From: Thunnus maccoyii
Lineage: Eukaryota > Chordata > Actinopteri > Scombriformes > Scombridae
Assembly: GCF_910596095.1 (NCBI RefSeq)
Contig: NC_056545.1
Location: 22,529,067 to 22,593,066 of the forward strand
DNA: 64,000 nt
Reading direction: 5' to 3'
This document shows, piece after piece, positions 11,609 through 36,127 of the stretch. The notes under the pieces were generated by a model that saw only the letters and a list, made by a program, of their open reading frames with translations, was not told where the DNA came from and ran no database searches. Numbering within the stretch: position 1 is the stretch's first letter; every line of letters starts with the position of its first letter. The position numbers and the translations under genes are program-made.

Positions 11609-13987
11609 TCGACGCGACAAAGTGCGTTGTAGTCCTCAGGAGGCGTGAATTGTAGTTCGTTTTTCAAAAACTGATTAAAATGATCACAGTTTACACTACA
11701 AACAGTTATAAGTCGTGGTCTAAACATATTTTTTGACAGATGTCATTCTACCAGTTATTATGCAGATAATATATATGTACAGATTATGCCAGCACTATGT
11801 GGCTTAAATAAAATGCAATAATCACATCATACTCAATTTTATTAATAATGGCAAAATATTTCTGACAACGGCAGGCGAACAGATACTTAAATAAATGTCA
11901 TTAAAATAGCATCCTTTTGTATATAGTTGCATTGCTGGCAGATAAACTTTACTTTATTGTTTTATTTGAAAATTACACATAGATTCATAGGAATGTTTGA
12001 AAAATCCCTGCTAGTGCTAGCTGTAGGTGACAATACTCTCTTCAAAGAGGTGACAGAGAGAGAAAGAGCTGAGGGAGGCAAGAAAACCAGTTTTCAAAGC
12101 ATCCTGAAGCCAACAGGTGAATCATTACTGAAATATCCAATGTCCAGTTCTTATGTGCTTTATTTCTATTCAAGTTTGTCTCTGTATCTTTTGTTAAAGG
12201 TTGAGGTATTTATAAATTCAAGGACAAGAGGTATTAGAACATAATTTGCTTGTAATATCAATCTTGACATTGAAAAGATTTTTTCTTTGATTTTGTAATG
12301 AAGTTTATACCCCCTCGCACATGATTTGGCATGTTTTGTCTTTACATACTGCATCTTTAAGTGTTTTATGCATAAAAGTTTGAGGTGCCAGCAGATGAAG
12401 TGAAAAGTTATCTTTGTCTTAGCATTGTAAAATAATCAAGGAGGGCTCCAACAGCTCAAAGAGGACCTCGTGTGTCCAAATCAAGTTATTGCAAACCACC
12501 CTCCTCAGTAAGGAAGGGGCTCATTTAGCTTTCTTATGGTCAAATGTCCACATATTGTGTAGGAGGCTGCTTTTTCCTGATTTGGGCTTGGCCATTTGTT
12601 TCAGTTAAGAAACTTAATATAAATATAATAACATACATTTCAGTTATCATGATAATACCATATAATAATAAATATGATAATAGGACTAGGCAGCATGCAA
12701 TGATGTTTTAGGCTATTTAAAATTTGGGTGTGGCCCATTCCTGTATAAACAACAGTTTCCCTTTGCACTAGTGCAAAGTTTTCTGTGTTTGGTGTGAAAT
12801 AACTTGACTGGCCTGAGCAGAGCCTCCATCTAACACCTTATAATGAATTGGAAAAATGACTGTGAGCCAACCGAGCCAGGCTTTATCACCCAACGTCAGT
12901 GTCCAACATCACTTAACACACTTGTGGCTAAATGGGAGCAAATCTGTGCAACAAGTTTCCAAACTCTTGTGGAAAGCCTCCCAGAAGAGTGAAGGTTGTT
13001 AACACCAACAGTTATAAAGTAAGATGTTCAACAGTTACATATGGGTGTAATGTTTCGGTATCCACACACTTGTATGTTGTTCCTGATACTCTGTCGGACT
13101 TTCAAGCAGTCAACCAAGTTAATCATCAACAAGTTTCTGCAGTGCATATAATTCACCAAGTCATAATGCTTTTGCAGTTAACAGTTCAATCTGTGTCACT
13201 CACACTGTCAATATTAGATGATGAAAGGGATATACAGTTATTCATACTGCTGACCTCTTCAAAAAATCATTGCTGCAACTTCCTGGCAAGTGAATCAGCC
13301 ATCATTGTATTCCTTTAGTGAAGCAAAGAGCACTTACCCCTGGCAGTATACATTTTATAAACTCTAAAATTGGCCTGTGCTTAACTTTTATTAACAGAAC
13401 CAGCTTCTCTCTGAAAGCCTCTCCTGCTGCTTCATGGAGTTCAGCCATAAGTCATGTTCACTGCAGCCAGGTTTTGTATCACACACTTTGTTTTTACATT
13501 TATAAAACTGCTCAGTTGCCTCAGTTGTGAGATGTTTCCTAGTAGTGTCATTACACTGAATGTGAGACCTAATGGGTAATTTCACCTCTTAAAGCAGTTT
13601 CCAGAATGAGGTTCAATGCGTCCTTAAAAGCCTTTAGACAGTGCCAGATATAGGCGGCTTTTAGGCTGTGATAAATAAAGTTATTTAGATATGGACAGTG
13701 GTGCAATAGAGATGCTGCAGATAAGAGATTGCTCTCCTCAGTCATTACCTCCCCTTTAGTGTAGGTACTGTATGCCTTGTCAGACCTTTTTATCTATGAT
13801 AATTAAAATATTTGGTCTGTGAGATACACAGGTTTAAACATTACAACATTCAGACAACAGGTAGAAGTTCAGAAGTTAAAATTAAAAATGAACTACACCA
13901 TTACAGCAAAATGGTTTCTCCAATTGTAACATAAAAGAGGCAAAAGAGATTTGAGAGCTTTTACTGTCACATGCACAGCAACACAGC

Positions 13988-14462
13988 AGTGAATGCAGCA
14001 GCATAAAGGGCTGAGAGAACATCACTCGATTAGCCTCACTGCAGTACACTTGTGTCAATCAGTTGAACTTGTGTGGCTAAACATCAAGGGAATTGTAGTC
14101 CTGGACATAGTGGACTACAGGTTAAAGACAGTGTCTATAGAGACGGTCAAGAAAACACTAAACACATTGAATTTATAAAATTTACAATATACACGACAAA
14201 ATAGAATAAGCAACTATGGAGATAAATGCTATGTAAACATATTATAATTTATTCATAGCAAGACACTCATGTCAAAATCCTCATTTAGACCCAGTGGTTG
14301 CAGTGTTCCTAAGGAGTGGCTCCAAAACAAAACTCCACAAAATTGTAGTCCTGGATATAGTATAGGACTACAATTCCCAATTTCAACTGATTGACACAAG
14401 TGTTCTGCACTCAGGCTAATCAAGCGATGCTCTCTCGGCCCTTTATACGGCTGCATTCACTT
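13988..14462. repeat. Fold-back (inverted-repeat) element of about 475 bp
   Basis: The left arm (about 13988-14128) and right arm (about 14336-14462) are reverse complements at high identity. Both read GTGAATGCAGC, TATAAAGGGC (one difference), GAGAGAACATC or GAGAGAGCATC, then CACTTGTGTCAATCAGTTGAA and GGGAATTGTAGTCCT. A unique spacer of about 210 bp separates them. The right arm holds its own perfect 12 bp hairpin (14341-14352 against 14364-14375). No transposase is present, so this is a MITE or fold-back type nonautonomous element. Confidence 0.75.
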
Positions 14463-15073
14463 GCTACCTGTTCAAAGCTCGCTAATTAAAAAGATTCTTG
14501 CACAGATTTCAGTCAGTGAATGCTTTTTTCAGTTTGACATTTTTTAGCTCCAGCACCTCTGCTACGTCTGATACCGTGTGAGCAGCGTATTTTTCTCAGC
14601 AGTGAAATTTGACTCTTTTGAGTTCTAGTTTCTATAATAATAAATATTTACAATTGTAAAAAACAAAAGGAGAGAGAGAGAAGAGAAAGACAAGGAGATG
14701 AAATTTAAAAATACAAATATATACAAATATGGGCCACATTATATTGCAAGAATAATTATGGAAGAAAATCATAGATGTGGACTAAAACAATGTAGGATAA
14801 AAAAGTAAATAGGCTACAAGTTCATTGGAAGCATTAAAAAAATCTTAAATTGCCTAAATAACAAAAGACTATCAATACAAAAAAAGTTTTTAAAAAATTG
14901 GCCAACTAAAGATAAATTTTGTTTTCAGCTGACCTAAAAGACTGCTACAATATTATATCTATTGTACTAAATTTACTGCGGATTTGCTGAAAATTTTGTT
15001 AAGCAATAGGGGCCAACTCTTTGAACTTCGTCCATCGTATTTGGTATCCTGTGGCGCCGCCTTCTCCTCAGAA

Positions 15074-15096
15074 ACTACAATCCCAGAATGCTTTGC
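15074..15096 (+). promoter_or_regulatory. SBS-type motif (ZNF143/THAP11) in the tbc1d8b promoter
   Basis: The sequence ACTACAATCCCAGAATGC, followed by TTTGC, matches the long SBS motif bound by ZNF143 and THAP11 in vertebrate promoters (consensus ACTACA, one or two variable bases, TCCCAGAATGC, then a TGCG-like end). It lies 144-166 bp upstream of the tbc1d8b ATG, where such promoter sites usually occur. The motif is long and specific, so chance is unlikely; binding is inference. Confidence 0.7.
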
Positions 15097-15239
15097 AGCT
15101 CTGGCAGCATTTCTTGTCGACGTGGGAAGGGAGGGATTCGGACACAAACAAATGTCCACAGGTTTGATGTCGGGCCACGACAGAGGTAACCGTGACATGT
15201 CAGGTGGATTTAGGAGATAACTCCTTGACGTTTGAAAAC

Positions 15240-27582
<12,343 letters not shown>

Positions 27583-29010
27583 ACGGATGCATAAGTGAAT
27601 TACTTTGCCTCTGATTTGAACCCAGAAGTCACCATGAATTTGTTTTCTCCACTCGTATAGGGCAGTGGGTTTTGGTGAGGCAGAGAGTAAGATTGCTGTT
27701 GAAGTTGCATCATGAATGCAGAGGAAACATCAGATTTTTGAAATCAGGTGCAACGTGTGTATGTGGCTTAATTGTTCAGATGGATAGCAACAATGGCTGA
27801 TGAAACAAACGAGTCGTTGTAAACACTGTCGTAACCGTCCTCTGACCAACACCTTCAGTGCATTCTCATGTTAAGCCTCATTGCAGACTTTGTCATTCCT
27901 CGAATCTGATTATGCATTTTCAACCTCACTGATGAATTAATTCTCTCATGTAGCCTCAGAATCTTCAGATTTTAAGTTAAGTTTACAATATATATTTTCC
28001 CCTGTATGCCATAAAGCACATAAAGTATAGTTTTGTATTGTATAAGGGACATTCAGTTCTGTCCCCTTTATTCAGAAACATGTCTGAAGAGTTTGTCCTT
28101 AACTCTCTGTCTCTGCTGACGCGCACCTCCACAACGAATGACTTGACAAGGGGACAGAGAGTTCACAGGAAGACTCTTCCTTTGGATATCTTGACATATT
28201 TTCTCTTGCAGATTGGTCGTCACTGCTGTAAAGTGAAACGTACTGTAAATGCGAACCTGTCCTGTGACTTCAGTGTCTCCTGGTGGGCGTTATCCTGTAA
28301 ACCTATTTTGAGAAACACCAGCTTTTCAGTTGTTACAGTAGGACAGGAAGTAAGGACAAGCTGTAGTTTTGTCCATGGAAGCCATAAATTGATTGCAGAT
28401 ATAATCTGAGTGAGGATGTCAGATATTATTTATTGAGAGCATAAAATATTCGATTACGGTGTTACACATTTGCAATAACATACAAGAGAGAATGACATAC
28501 TGCCACAGCACACTCATCTGTCTCCAGCAGCAGCACACCTGGTGATGATATTATAGCATGATGTCAAATATGTTGAATACAGGAAACATAGGATCTGTAA
28601 AGGTAAAAGTGTAAAATTCCACAGTGCTGCTGCAGGGAAATCACCTGCGTCCTCCTCCGAGTAAACTAGAAGCTGTGTATTAGTCGAGCTTTTAACACTG
28701 ACCTGAAATTATGTAGAAAACATGCTGTGTGTGATCTTCACAGTGCGATTGGTTGATGTACTGTTTGCTCATGTTCGTCTTACTGTATATGTAGGATTTC
28801 ACGCTCTAGTCTAAGTGCAGCACTTTGTACATAGAGGTCAGTTCAATAGTCGTTTATTGATTATTGTATTTAAGAGGCTTGTATTGAAAATGTAAAATAT
28901 GAGCTTGTGGACTGTTGTGGACACAACTTCAACCTTTTGAAGGACATTTAGTTTTATCAAATCTCAGGGTGCAATTTGTGTAAAATAAAAGGGAGTTAAA
29001 GGGATATTTT
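27583..29010 (+). other. tbc1d8b 3' untranslated region (estimated)
   Basis: The coding region ends with TGA at 27580-27582. The next 1.4 kb has no coding signal and ends near an AATAAA at 28984-28989. A perfect 11 bp inverted repeat (AACTCTCTGTC at 28101-28111 against 28153-28163) could fold in the transcript. The end point is an estimate; another AATAAA occurs near 29746. Confidence 0.5.
28984..28989 (+). terminator. Candidate polyadenylation signal for tbc1d8b
   Basis: AATAAA on the coding strand 1.4 kb after the stop codon. It is the first canonical hexamer I noticed downstream of the gene; use is unproven. Confidence 0.45.
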
Positions 29011-32000
29011 TTCGACCTGGGACATATAAAGTATATGACTGAGTTTGACATTTTTGTCTGTAACATTAAAATATAGAGCATGTGTAGCATAGTTACAGGA
29101 TTTGCCACATTCTGCTTGCCTTCAGCGAACAGCAATTATTACTGCTCGCTACAGAAAGCCAGATTTAACTTGCAGTATTTCAGTTATTGCTTTCTTTTTA
29201 TCTGTGCATTTTCTGCTTTGCCGCTTTGTTCTCGCTTCTATCAGTCAGTAATTTGTGAGTGTTTGAGATTCACAAGCTGTAGATATGCCTGTATCCCGGC
29301 CAGATCTCAGAGGCGTTGGATTCCTAAAGGTCACGACCACTTCAGCCTCAGCTTGTTATCTCCAGGGGCCAAATTCACAGATTTATAAAGCTTTATCTCT
29401 GCTTGTGTGGGGGAAATTTGTTTTAGAAGCTTCTTAAGTGCAAGTGCAATTCTTTGTTTCTTATACCTCTTTTGCCATTTGCTAGAAATGTTTCCGATTT
29501 TTTTTTTTCTCCTTTAATTGCTTATTTTTTCACTTGAGGTTTAAAAGCTTCCAGTCTGAAATGTATTCTGTAGTGTAGTTTTTGGGTTAATAGATATAGA
29601 TTGTTGAAATGAGTTGTAGATACTCATCGAAAATAAGCATTTTGCAAACAGTCGTTACCCATTAGAAATGAAAATACACATCTGTCACTGTTTACATGAC
29701 TAATGTAAAAGAAAAAACAAAATACACGTACACCTCATTCATCTTCAATAAATCCAAAGCTCCATCAGTGACTTCAAGCCATAGAGTTTCAACAGGAGGG
29801 GTCATCTTGGGGCTCCAGGATCTGAGTATCTGATCATCCTGCAGCCTTTCAAAACAGCAACTCTGTTTCTATCATTTCATACAATCATATCTGACCATGG
29901 TCTGACTATTTCAATATGACTGTTCCTCTGCAGTTTCACGCTGCATTTGTAACGTCTCCAAACTTCACAAAACGATTATGAAATGCAAACTACAATGTCT
30001 TATCAAAGTATGTGTTGTAATCTTTTTGTGAGGGGTTTTCATTTCAGTTTATTGCATGTTTTGTCTATTTCTGATTATTTGATAATATCTTAAATATTAT
30101 TAAGAGATATTAAGGAAGAAATATAGAGTGGTTGAGACAACACAAACCTTTTGATGCCCAATAAATCCTATCTGTGTTTCTTCAGGCTTTGGTTCTGGAA
30201 AATTGCTCTAATGATGAGTTTTTTTTTTAGCTTGAAATAGTTTGTGGTTTCCCCATGCCAGGGAAATGCATTAAAGGAGAACAGAGGAAGGAAAATCGGA
30301 AGCTTGGAAATCTTCATCCCCCTGGCATGCTGTCAGTTCTGCCATTAAGCATCAGAGTGTATACAGTAGGCATGGATAATGTTTCAGCTGCAGCATTAGT
30401 ATATGCTTAATCGAGTCCTTTATATGTGCAATTGTAGTCTACAGCCTCCATAGTCTGTAGCTTTTGATGAAACACTTGTTTTGCTAAATATGTGAAGCAC
30501 AGATGTTTCTGTTTACCTGCTTGATTTGGATTTTTTTTTAATTCCCATAAAAATGTACCGGAATAAAGAGTGATAATTATATAAATAATAAGGTTTGTGT
30601 CATACTTGTGAACGTCATCAAACATCATCTCTTCATATAGTTAAACTAGTGATTCATGAATATAAATATGACTCAAGACATGTTAACTGGAGCTTGTTCA
30701 TTTGTGTTTTAAAGGTCATAAACTGGGTTCAGCTATATATACCTTCTCATATGGGGGTAATTCTGTAGGACTTTCATAGTATAATAAATATAGTCATGTA
30801 TTTTATCTGTATTTTAAAGTCATAAAAATCTTTGTGTTGCTGCTCACGTTTTTCCTCAATACCGGAAATTATGTATGTTCAGTATCACACTGTTCATATT
30901 CCTACCCTTCATAGTATCTCATTATTAGTCTCTATGCCCTATTTCTGAACCACAAATCTATTTTTCATTCATATATACTTTATCAGTCATTCATAAATGG
31001 GTGATCAATCCTTAATTAAGCTTTCAGAGAGCAGAGAATATTCTTCAGATTTCACACTCTTTGTTTATGGAGAAAAAGACATTTACAATCACACTATGTT
31101 ATGGTCTTATGTCACATTAAACAGGATAACATAACAGCCATAATGATTTAAATGAATGTTATTGAAAATACAAGTATGAACAGTATGTAAGGGTTAATAT
31201 CTCTGATGAAAAGGTGGACCAGGCAGCTATGACTCAATATATGTTTATTGTATCAATCACAGTGGTAAGCAGATTCCAAACCCACAGGTCTGGAAATGAT
31301 TTGCCCCCTCACAACAGTTGACTCCCCTGCCAACAAACAAACAATAAATATCTACAGTCTCTGGCATGTTTCCTGCCCAGACCCAGGCCCATAAACGCCT
31401 TGAGGGTGTCATATGGTGCCCCAACCTACAGTAAGTAATGGAAAATACCCACATTAGGCTATAATGGTTATGTTATAATGTATTTGTGAGGAAAATGGCA
31501 GTCTCATAACATTTAAAAACATTAACCCTGCTTGGGGAATAAAGATGAACACTAAACTACACTGACTTTACTCTCTTGCTTTCTGGCTTGCCACATTTAC
31601 ATGGGAGCACGATGCCAATGAACACCTTCAAATTAGCATTCGAAATCTGCTTTTGCAAACCTGAAATTGAAATTCTTTCAGTCCACATGGTAATGATGTG
31701 TAGAGCATGTAAAACTAAATGAATTAGGGTTAGGGTTAAGGTTAGGGTTAGTGCAATCATGTACTAAGGGCCAATTTTTGATACAAATGGAAGCACAACT
31801 CTTGTTTCTTTCTTATCCTACAGGTCACTCTTCTCCATTAAGTATGTCATATTTTGACCCTTGGGGCAGCCTTTATAATGAACACTTACTGTTGCGGCAC
31901 TCTGGCAACACAGTAGCGACAAAAATAGCTTCTTAGTGGGATGACAAAAACGGCATCATACATGTAGGCCAGCAGTAAATCATCATTAACAGTGAAATGC

Positions 32001-34922
32001 CCCCACGTTCTTAAAGTATGCACTCTGTCTGATTTACGGGCGACAGTGTGACTGTGTGACGGATGGTCTCTGCGTATTACTCATACTATTCTTGCTCAGA
32101 GATTTGGTTGCATATGGTTGTAACCTAGAGTTCGTAACCTCCACCCCCTCATCACCTGTCTTTCTGTCAAGGCTGCTTTGAAAGATTGAGAGTCTCATCT
32201 TGGTTCAGAATATTAATGAAAGTCAATGGACCTAAAATATTTCTCCTTAATTCTCACAAGCTAATTTATAAACAGTTCCACCTGATTAGACTAGCCTACC
32301 ACCGCTATGGATCAGATTTTAAATCATACATGCCACTCAATTAATGGAAACTAATGTAAAGAGTCCTCATCAAATATGAAGATAGACTTGTATTTGTAAG
32401 AACATCAAACTGTATTATTTAAAAATGTAAAACTAAAATGAGCTTAAATAAGATAAACTATACGCTTCATCACACACAGGAAACACGTATTTACAGTGTT
32501 TGACTGAATGAATGAAACTATTTCAGATGTTAATTCTGCTGCAGGGCAGAGAACAGATGATGCATGTTTAATGACTGTCTGCTATTTGCTTGTTCAGATG
32601 GCATCAGTTTCACATATTTGCTCTGCCTCATGATTAGTCTTTATTCTTCGTTGGGCAGATGGATCCATTGGATACAGCTCGCTGTTACAACAACTTGTTG
32701 TTGTTGCTGACGGAGGATAAGAAAGTTTTGGTCCCCTACCCCCCATTTCAACCACAATGCTCCTCCAAGTGTGCACGACAGCTATTTATAGCAGCAGTGA
32801 GGAAGCCTTTGAAGCATAGCTCTCACCAGTGTATGATGGTATGTGCTTTGGAAATGGGTCCATCCACACCACACTCAGTCTGTGCAGCTGGTGGAAACCA
32901 AGCAGTTAACATGGCAACTTTAGGCAAAAAATAGCAGGGCTGCATTGAAGCACTGGGCAATCCTGTATTTATCCAGTAGTTCCTCAGACCCTGTATTTAC
33001 TACAGTGTAATTAACTACATACATGTACTTAAACATTTTCTGTGTAGACATCATTGAAGGTTGATGTTGTTTGAGCAGTTTAATTAAACATGAATGATAA
33101 AAAATTAATGTTTTTTACAGGTCTTTTAAAAAACAAATTGATCCATTCTGTACAATACTTGGAGTTGGTTCCCTGCCCGAAGAATGGCCACCGACTTCCA
33201 TCCAATCAGGTGAGAGTATAGGATTTGATGCTGTTTTTGGCCAATCAGAATCCAGATTTGGACTTTTCTGCCTGTGGGGAACTAAACCTTTTACTAAGTG
33301 TTTATTGGATCCTTTATTTGTGAATAGTTTCAGTGAATAAATCTCAACTCTATTCTAGTAGCTCATAATGTTGATAGCTAAATACTGTTAAACTGTATTT
33401 AACAGTTTCAAGTCAAAGTAATCAGCTTTCTTTTCATGTCTGATATGTGGTTATATGTGTAGAACTGATTCAGAGGTGAATGTAAAGCCTTTTCTCATGT
33501 TTACGTCCAGTTGTTTAAGTTGTGGCCAGCAGCATTTTGCCTGTCTAATGCAAACCAAACTGATACAGCATCTAAATACTTGAAATCTAACTGTGACACA
33601 TTAATTTCACTCTTGTTGCCGTGTTAAACACTAAAACATCAGTTGTCTCATGAGAGATTTATGTGAATGCCAACAGTCTGGCTCTGGAACTGTGACATTT
33701 GCTGAACTGCGGGATGGATACTACATTTTTATGTCTGTAGTGTTATTTACATCAAACCATTCTCAACTTGCCTCCAGCAGTGAATATGTTAAGAGAAAGC
33801 TGCATGTGACCGGACGTGAGCATATCTGTGACATTTTTATGACAGGTGAGAGAAATGGATATGGAAATGATTATTTTTAGCCTGTTGATGCTCACAGTAG
33901 ATCTGATATGTGAATTACAACAGGAATATTGACAGGACAATACTTTGGTGTACATCAGTTTAATCAAATTTCACAGTCACAAATAAGTAGATGTTCTTCT
34001 ATGTCAGCAAATCTACCTTTTGTAGAAAATCTGAATGAACACATTTTTATCAGTTGACATTTTTTGCCAATATTTGATCGATAAAAGAAATGTTTAATGG
34101 CCAAAACATCTCACACATTAAACTGCAGTAAAGAATTAATTATTTGTCACACATTTGCAGGAGTCTGTTGCTTTTGGTTTGGTATCTTTTCGTGTATTTC
34201 ACAGTTTTAGTTTGAATAAATTGATTGTAAACAGAAAATCTGAACCTTCATTACCCGCAAAAATGGAAGTTCATTAATGACAAAACCATTGAGCGAGTGC
34301 AAAACAAATCTGAGCATTAACTATATCTGCAAGTAAACATTTTAGAAAATGTCAGAGGAGATTTGTAAAGACAAAACATTTTTTGAGAGCATAGTTGATG
34401 TTTTGATACCATGAAAGGAATTAAGACTTAAATTGTGATTTGAATGAGCGGTGGAGCTTTGTGTGCTTATTATCCTCAAAGTTTTATTCTTCAAACACAA
34501 CTCAAACTCATAGTGAAAGAATAGAGAAATGTATTCAAGTATCACCTTGTTAAATCCTGCCTTTTAAGGACGTCAGGCTACTTGCTCTCTCAGATCTGCC
34601 TAAAACTTATGACCCTATGAGCCATTTATAGGTATGTATTGCTAAAGCCCGTTGGTAATGACCTCTCATATTAAGAAGTTCTGTGATTTGGAGAAAACAG
34701 TGAGAGCAGATTGCAAAAATCCCAATTTTGCACTTTGTCTTATGTTTATACATCTGTCACTGTGAGCTCTTTAATCTTGACAAATTGATCACAGCTTTAA
34801 TCTGTTTTGTCTTCATGCAATAGTTTTGTCCCCACTAATCTTCCATACTCATTCTAATATTTTCATAACCCAATGCACCTCTCATGTTGTTCCTGAGTCT
34901 TGGATAAAACCACAGAAAGTCC
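29011..34922. other. Intergenic region between tbc1d8b and the alpha connexin gene
   Basis: Nearly 6 kb of AT-rich DNA with no recognisable exon. It contains a short interstitial telomere-like run at 31724-31751. Two CCAATCAG words occur at about 33200-33250. On the minus strand an AATAAA (plus-strand TTTATT at 34483-34488) could serve as poly(A) signal for the connexin gene, giving it a 3' UTR of about 440 nt. The small open frames here lack homology to anything I recognise. Confidence 0.5.
31724..31751 (+). repeat. Short interstitial telomere-like repeat
   Basis: Four TTAGGG-type units, one varied to TTAAGG, in a row. It is far too short to be a former chromosome end; such tracts occur throughout vertebrate genomes. 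Confidence 0.85.
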
Positions 34923-35984
34923 CTAGACCTTCAGATCATCTAGCCTACTCTTGTTATTGCTATGCTTGCTTGACTGACTGTTTCGGCGCTGGCTCTCAAC
35001 GGGCACCTCAAAGACAGGACTAGAGGTTTTGACATCATCTCCCTCTGCTCTACCTTTCCTCTCTGCAGCCATATTGTCTCTGTTCTGCTTGTAAACCACT
35101 TTGCTGTTGTAGGGGCTGTAAGGTGAGTTTGGCTCTGCCATGCTGTACTTTGAATCTGCAGGGAAAGGTTCAGGCACTGCGTGATGACCAGGAAAGTAGT
35201 TATAGTTTGGGACATAGGGCATGACGGCCTCACTAAGGGCTTTGCGAGCCTCTTTTTCAGCTTGTGATCGTCTGTAGCGTAGGCCCTGGTGGCATTTCTT
35301 GAAACCTAGATGATAAATTTCCACCAGGTTGAGCAGCAGTGAGATGCAGGCCACTGCCAGCATGAAGAGGATGAAGACTGTCTTCTCGGTGGGTCGGGAG
35401 ATGTAGCAGTTCACCACGTTAGGGCAAGGCCAGCGGTCGCAGGTGTACATTGGCTTGAGCTCAAAACCATACAGGAAGTACTGAGCTACAATGAAGCCCA
35501 CTTCAAACAGGGTCTTGAAAATAATGTTGAAGACGTAGGTTCGCAGCAGGGTGCCTTTCAAACGCACGTGGCCCTGGGTATCTTTCACTGAGGCCTTCTT
35601 GGTCTTGTTGCCAAGTAACTGCTGCTGCTTTTCATTCTGGATGGCGAGGTCCTTCTCTTTCTCTTTCTCCTTTTCCTCCATGCGGACCAGATGAAGGATG
35701 TGGCCCAAATAAATGAGAGTGGGCGTGGAGACAAAGATGATCTGCATCACCCAGAAGCGGATGTGAGAAATTGGGAAGGTCTTGTCATAGCAGACGTTCT
35801 GACAACCGGGCTGCTTGGTGTCACATGTGAAGCCGGACTGCTCGTCGCCCCACACCTTCTCAGCAGCGGTTCCCAGCACCAGGATGCGGAAGATGAACAG
35901 CACTGTCAGCCACACTTTGCCCACAACGGTGGAGTGTTCCTGGGCGCTCTCCAGCAGCTTCCCCAACAAGTTCCAGTCCCCCAT
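34923..35984 (-). CDS. cx39.9: Alpha-type connexin, Cx39.9 (gja2) class
   Basis: A gap-junction subunit of 353 aa, encoded in one coding exon as usual for connexins. It has four transmembrane segments. The first extracellular loop has [12 protein letters not shown] (C-x6-C-x3-C) and the second has [12 protein letters not shown] (C-x4-C-x5-C), the six cysteines that dock hemichannels. The start [12 protein letters not shown] is typical of alpha connexins, and [23 protein letters not shown] is closest to Cx46 (GJA3). The cytoplasmic loop carries a run of alternating Glu and Lys, and the tail ends DDLKV, similar to the DDLEI end of Cx43. A splice acceptor at 36037-36039 marks 52 nt of 5' UTR before the ATG, so a noncoding first exon lies upstream (higher coordinates). 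The predicted mass near 40 kDa and position beside gjb1 fit teleost Cx39.9, a gja2-type gene absent from mammals; gja3-like is the alternative. Family certain, exact name less so. Confidence 0.85.
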   Translation of the reverse strand: MGDWNLLGKLLESAQEHSTVVGKVWLTVLFIFRILVLGTAAEKVWGDEQSGFTCDTKQPGCQNVCYDKTFPISHIRFWVMQIIFVSTPTLIYLGHILHLVRMEEKEKEKEKDLAIQNEKQQQLLGNKTKKASVKDTQGHVRLKGTLLRTYVFNIIFKTLFEVGFIVAQYFLYGFELKPMYTCDRWPCPNVVNCYISRPTEKTVFILFMLAVACISLLLNLVEIYHLGFKKCHQGLRYRRSQAEKEARKALSEAVMPYVPNYNYFPGHHAVPEPFPADSKYSMAEPNSPYSPYNSKVVYKQNRDNMAAERKGRAEGDDVKTSSPVFEVPVESQRRNSQSSKHSNNKSRLDDLKV

Positions 35985-36036
35985 ACTGGCTCAGAAAATA
36001 TACTCTCAGCTTTATCGACAAAACCAGGAGAGACGC
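35985..36036 (-). other. 5' UTR part of the connexin coding exon
   Basis: A strong 3' splice site (CCTTACAG on the minus strand, AG ending at 36037) precedes 52 nt of leader before the start codon at 35984. This matches the usual connexin structure of a noncoding first exon, one intron, then the whole coding region. Confidence 0.7.
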
Positions 36037-36127
36037 CTGTAAGGACATGGAGAGATGTAAAATGTTAGGACTAGTCTAGCCATTTAAACTAAAGACTTGG
36101 TACACTATGTCCTGAAGCTACAGCTTA

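Larger units (their letters stand above)
11101..15239. other. Divergent intergenic region between radx and tbc1d8b
   Basis: The two genes point away from each other across 4.1 kb. Next to radx (11101-11660) the DNA is richer in CG dinucleotides and contains a consensus CRE palindrome TGACGTCA at 11601-11608, consistent with the radx promoter. From 11700 to 13980 it is AT-rich, with only unconvincing small open frames. An inverted-repeat element lies at 13988-14462. The last 200 bp before 15240 is GC-richer and carries the tbc1d8b promoter motif. I see no RNA gene. Confidence 0.6.

Noticed and set aside
12932-13318. 128-codon open frame between radx and tbc1d8b
   Set aside because: No domain, no homology I recognise, AT-rich composition and no splice partners; length is within chance for this size of region.
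31724-31751. Telomere fusion site
   Set aside because: Only four units; ordinary short interstitial tract.
32659-32934. 91-codon frame between tbc1d8b and the connexin
   Set aside because: No recognisable domain and no supporting exon structure.
35691-36068. 125-codon + strand frame opposite the alpha connexin
   Set aside because: Shadow of the connexin coding exon on the minus strand.
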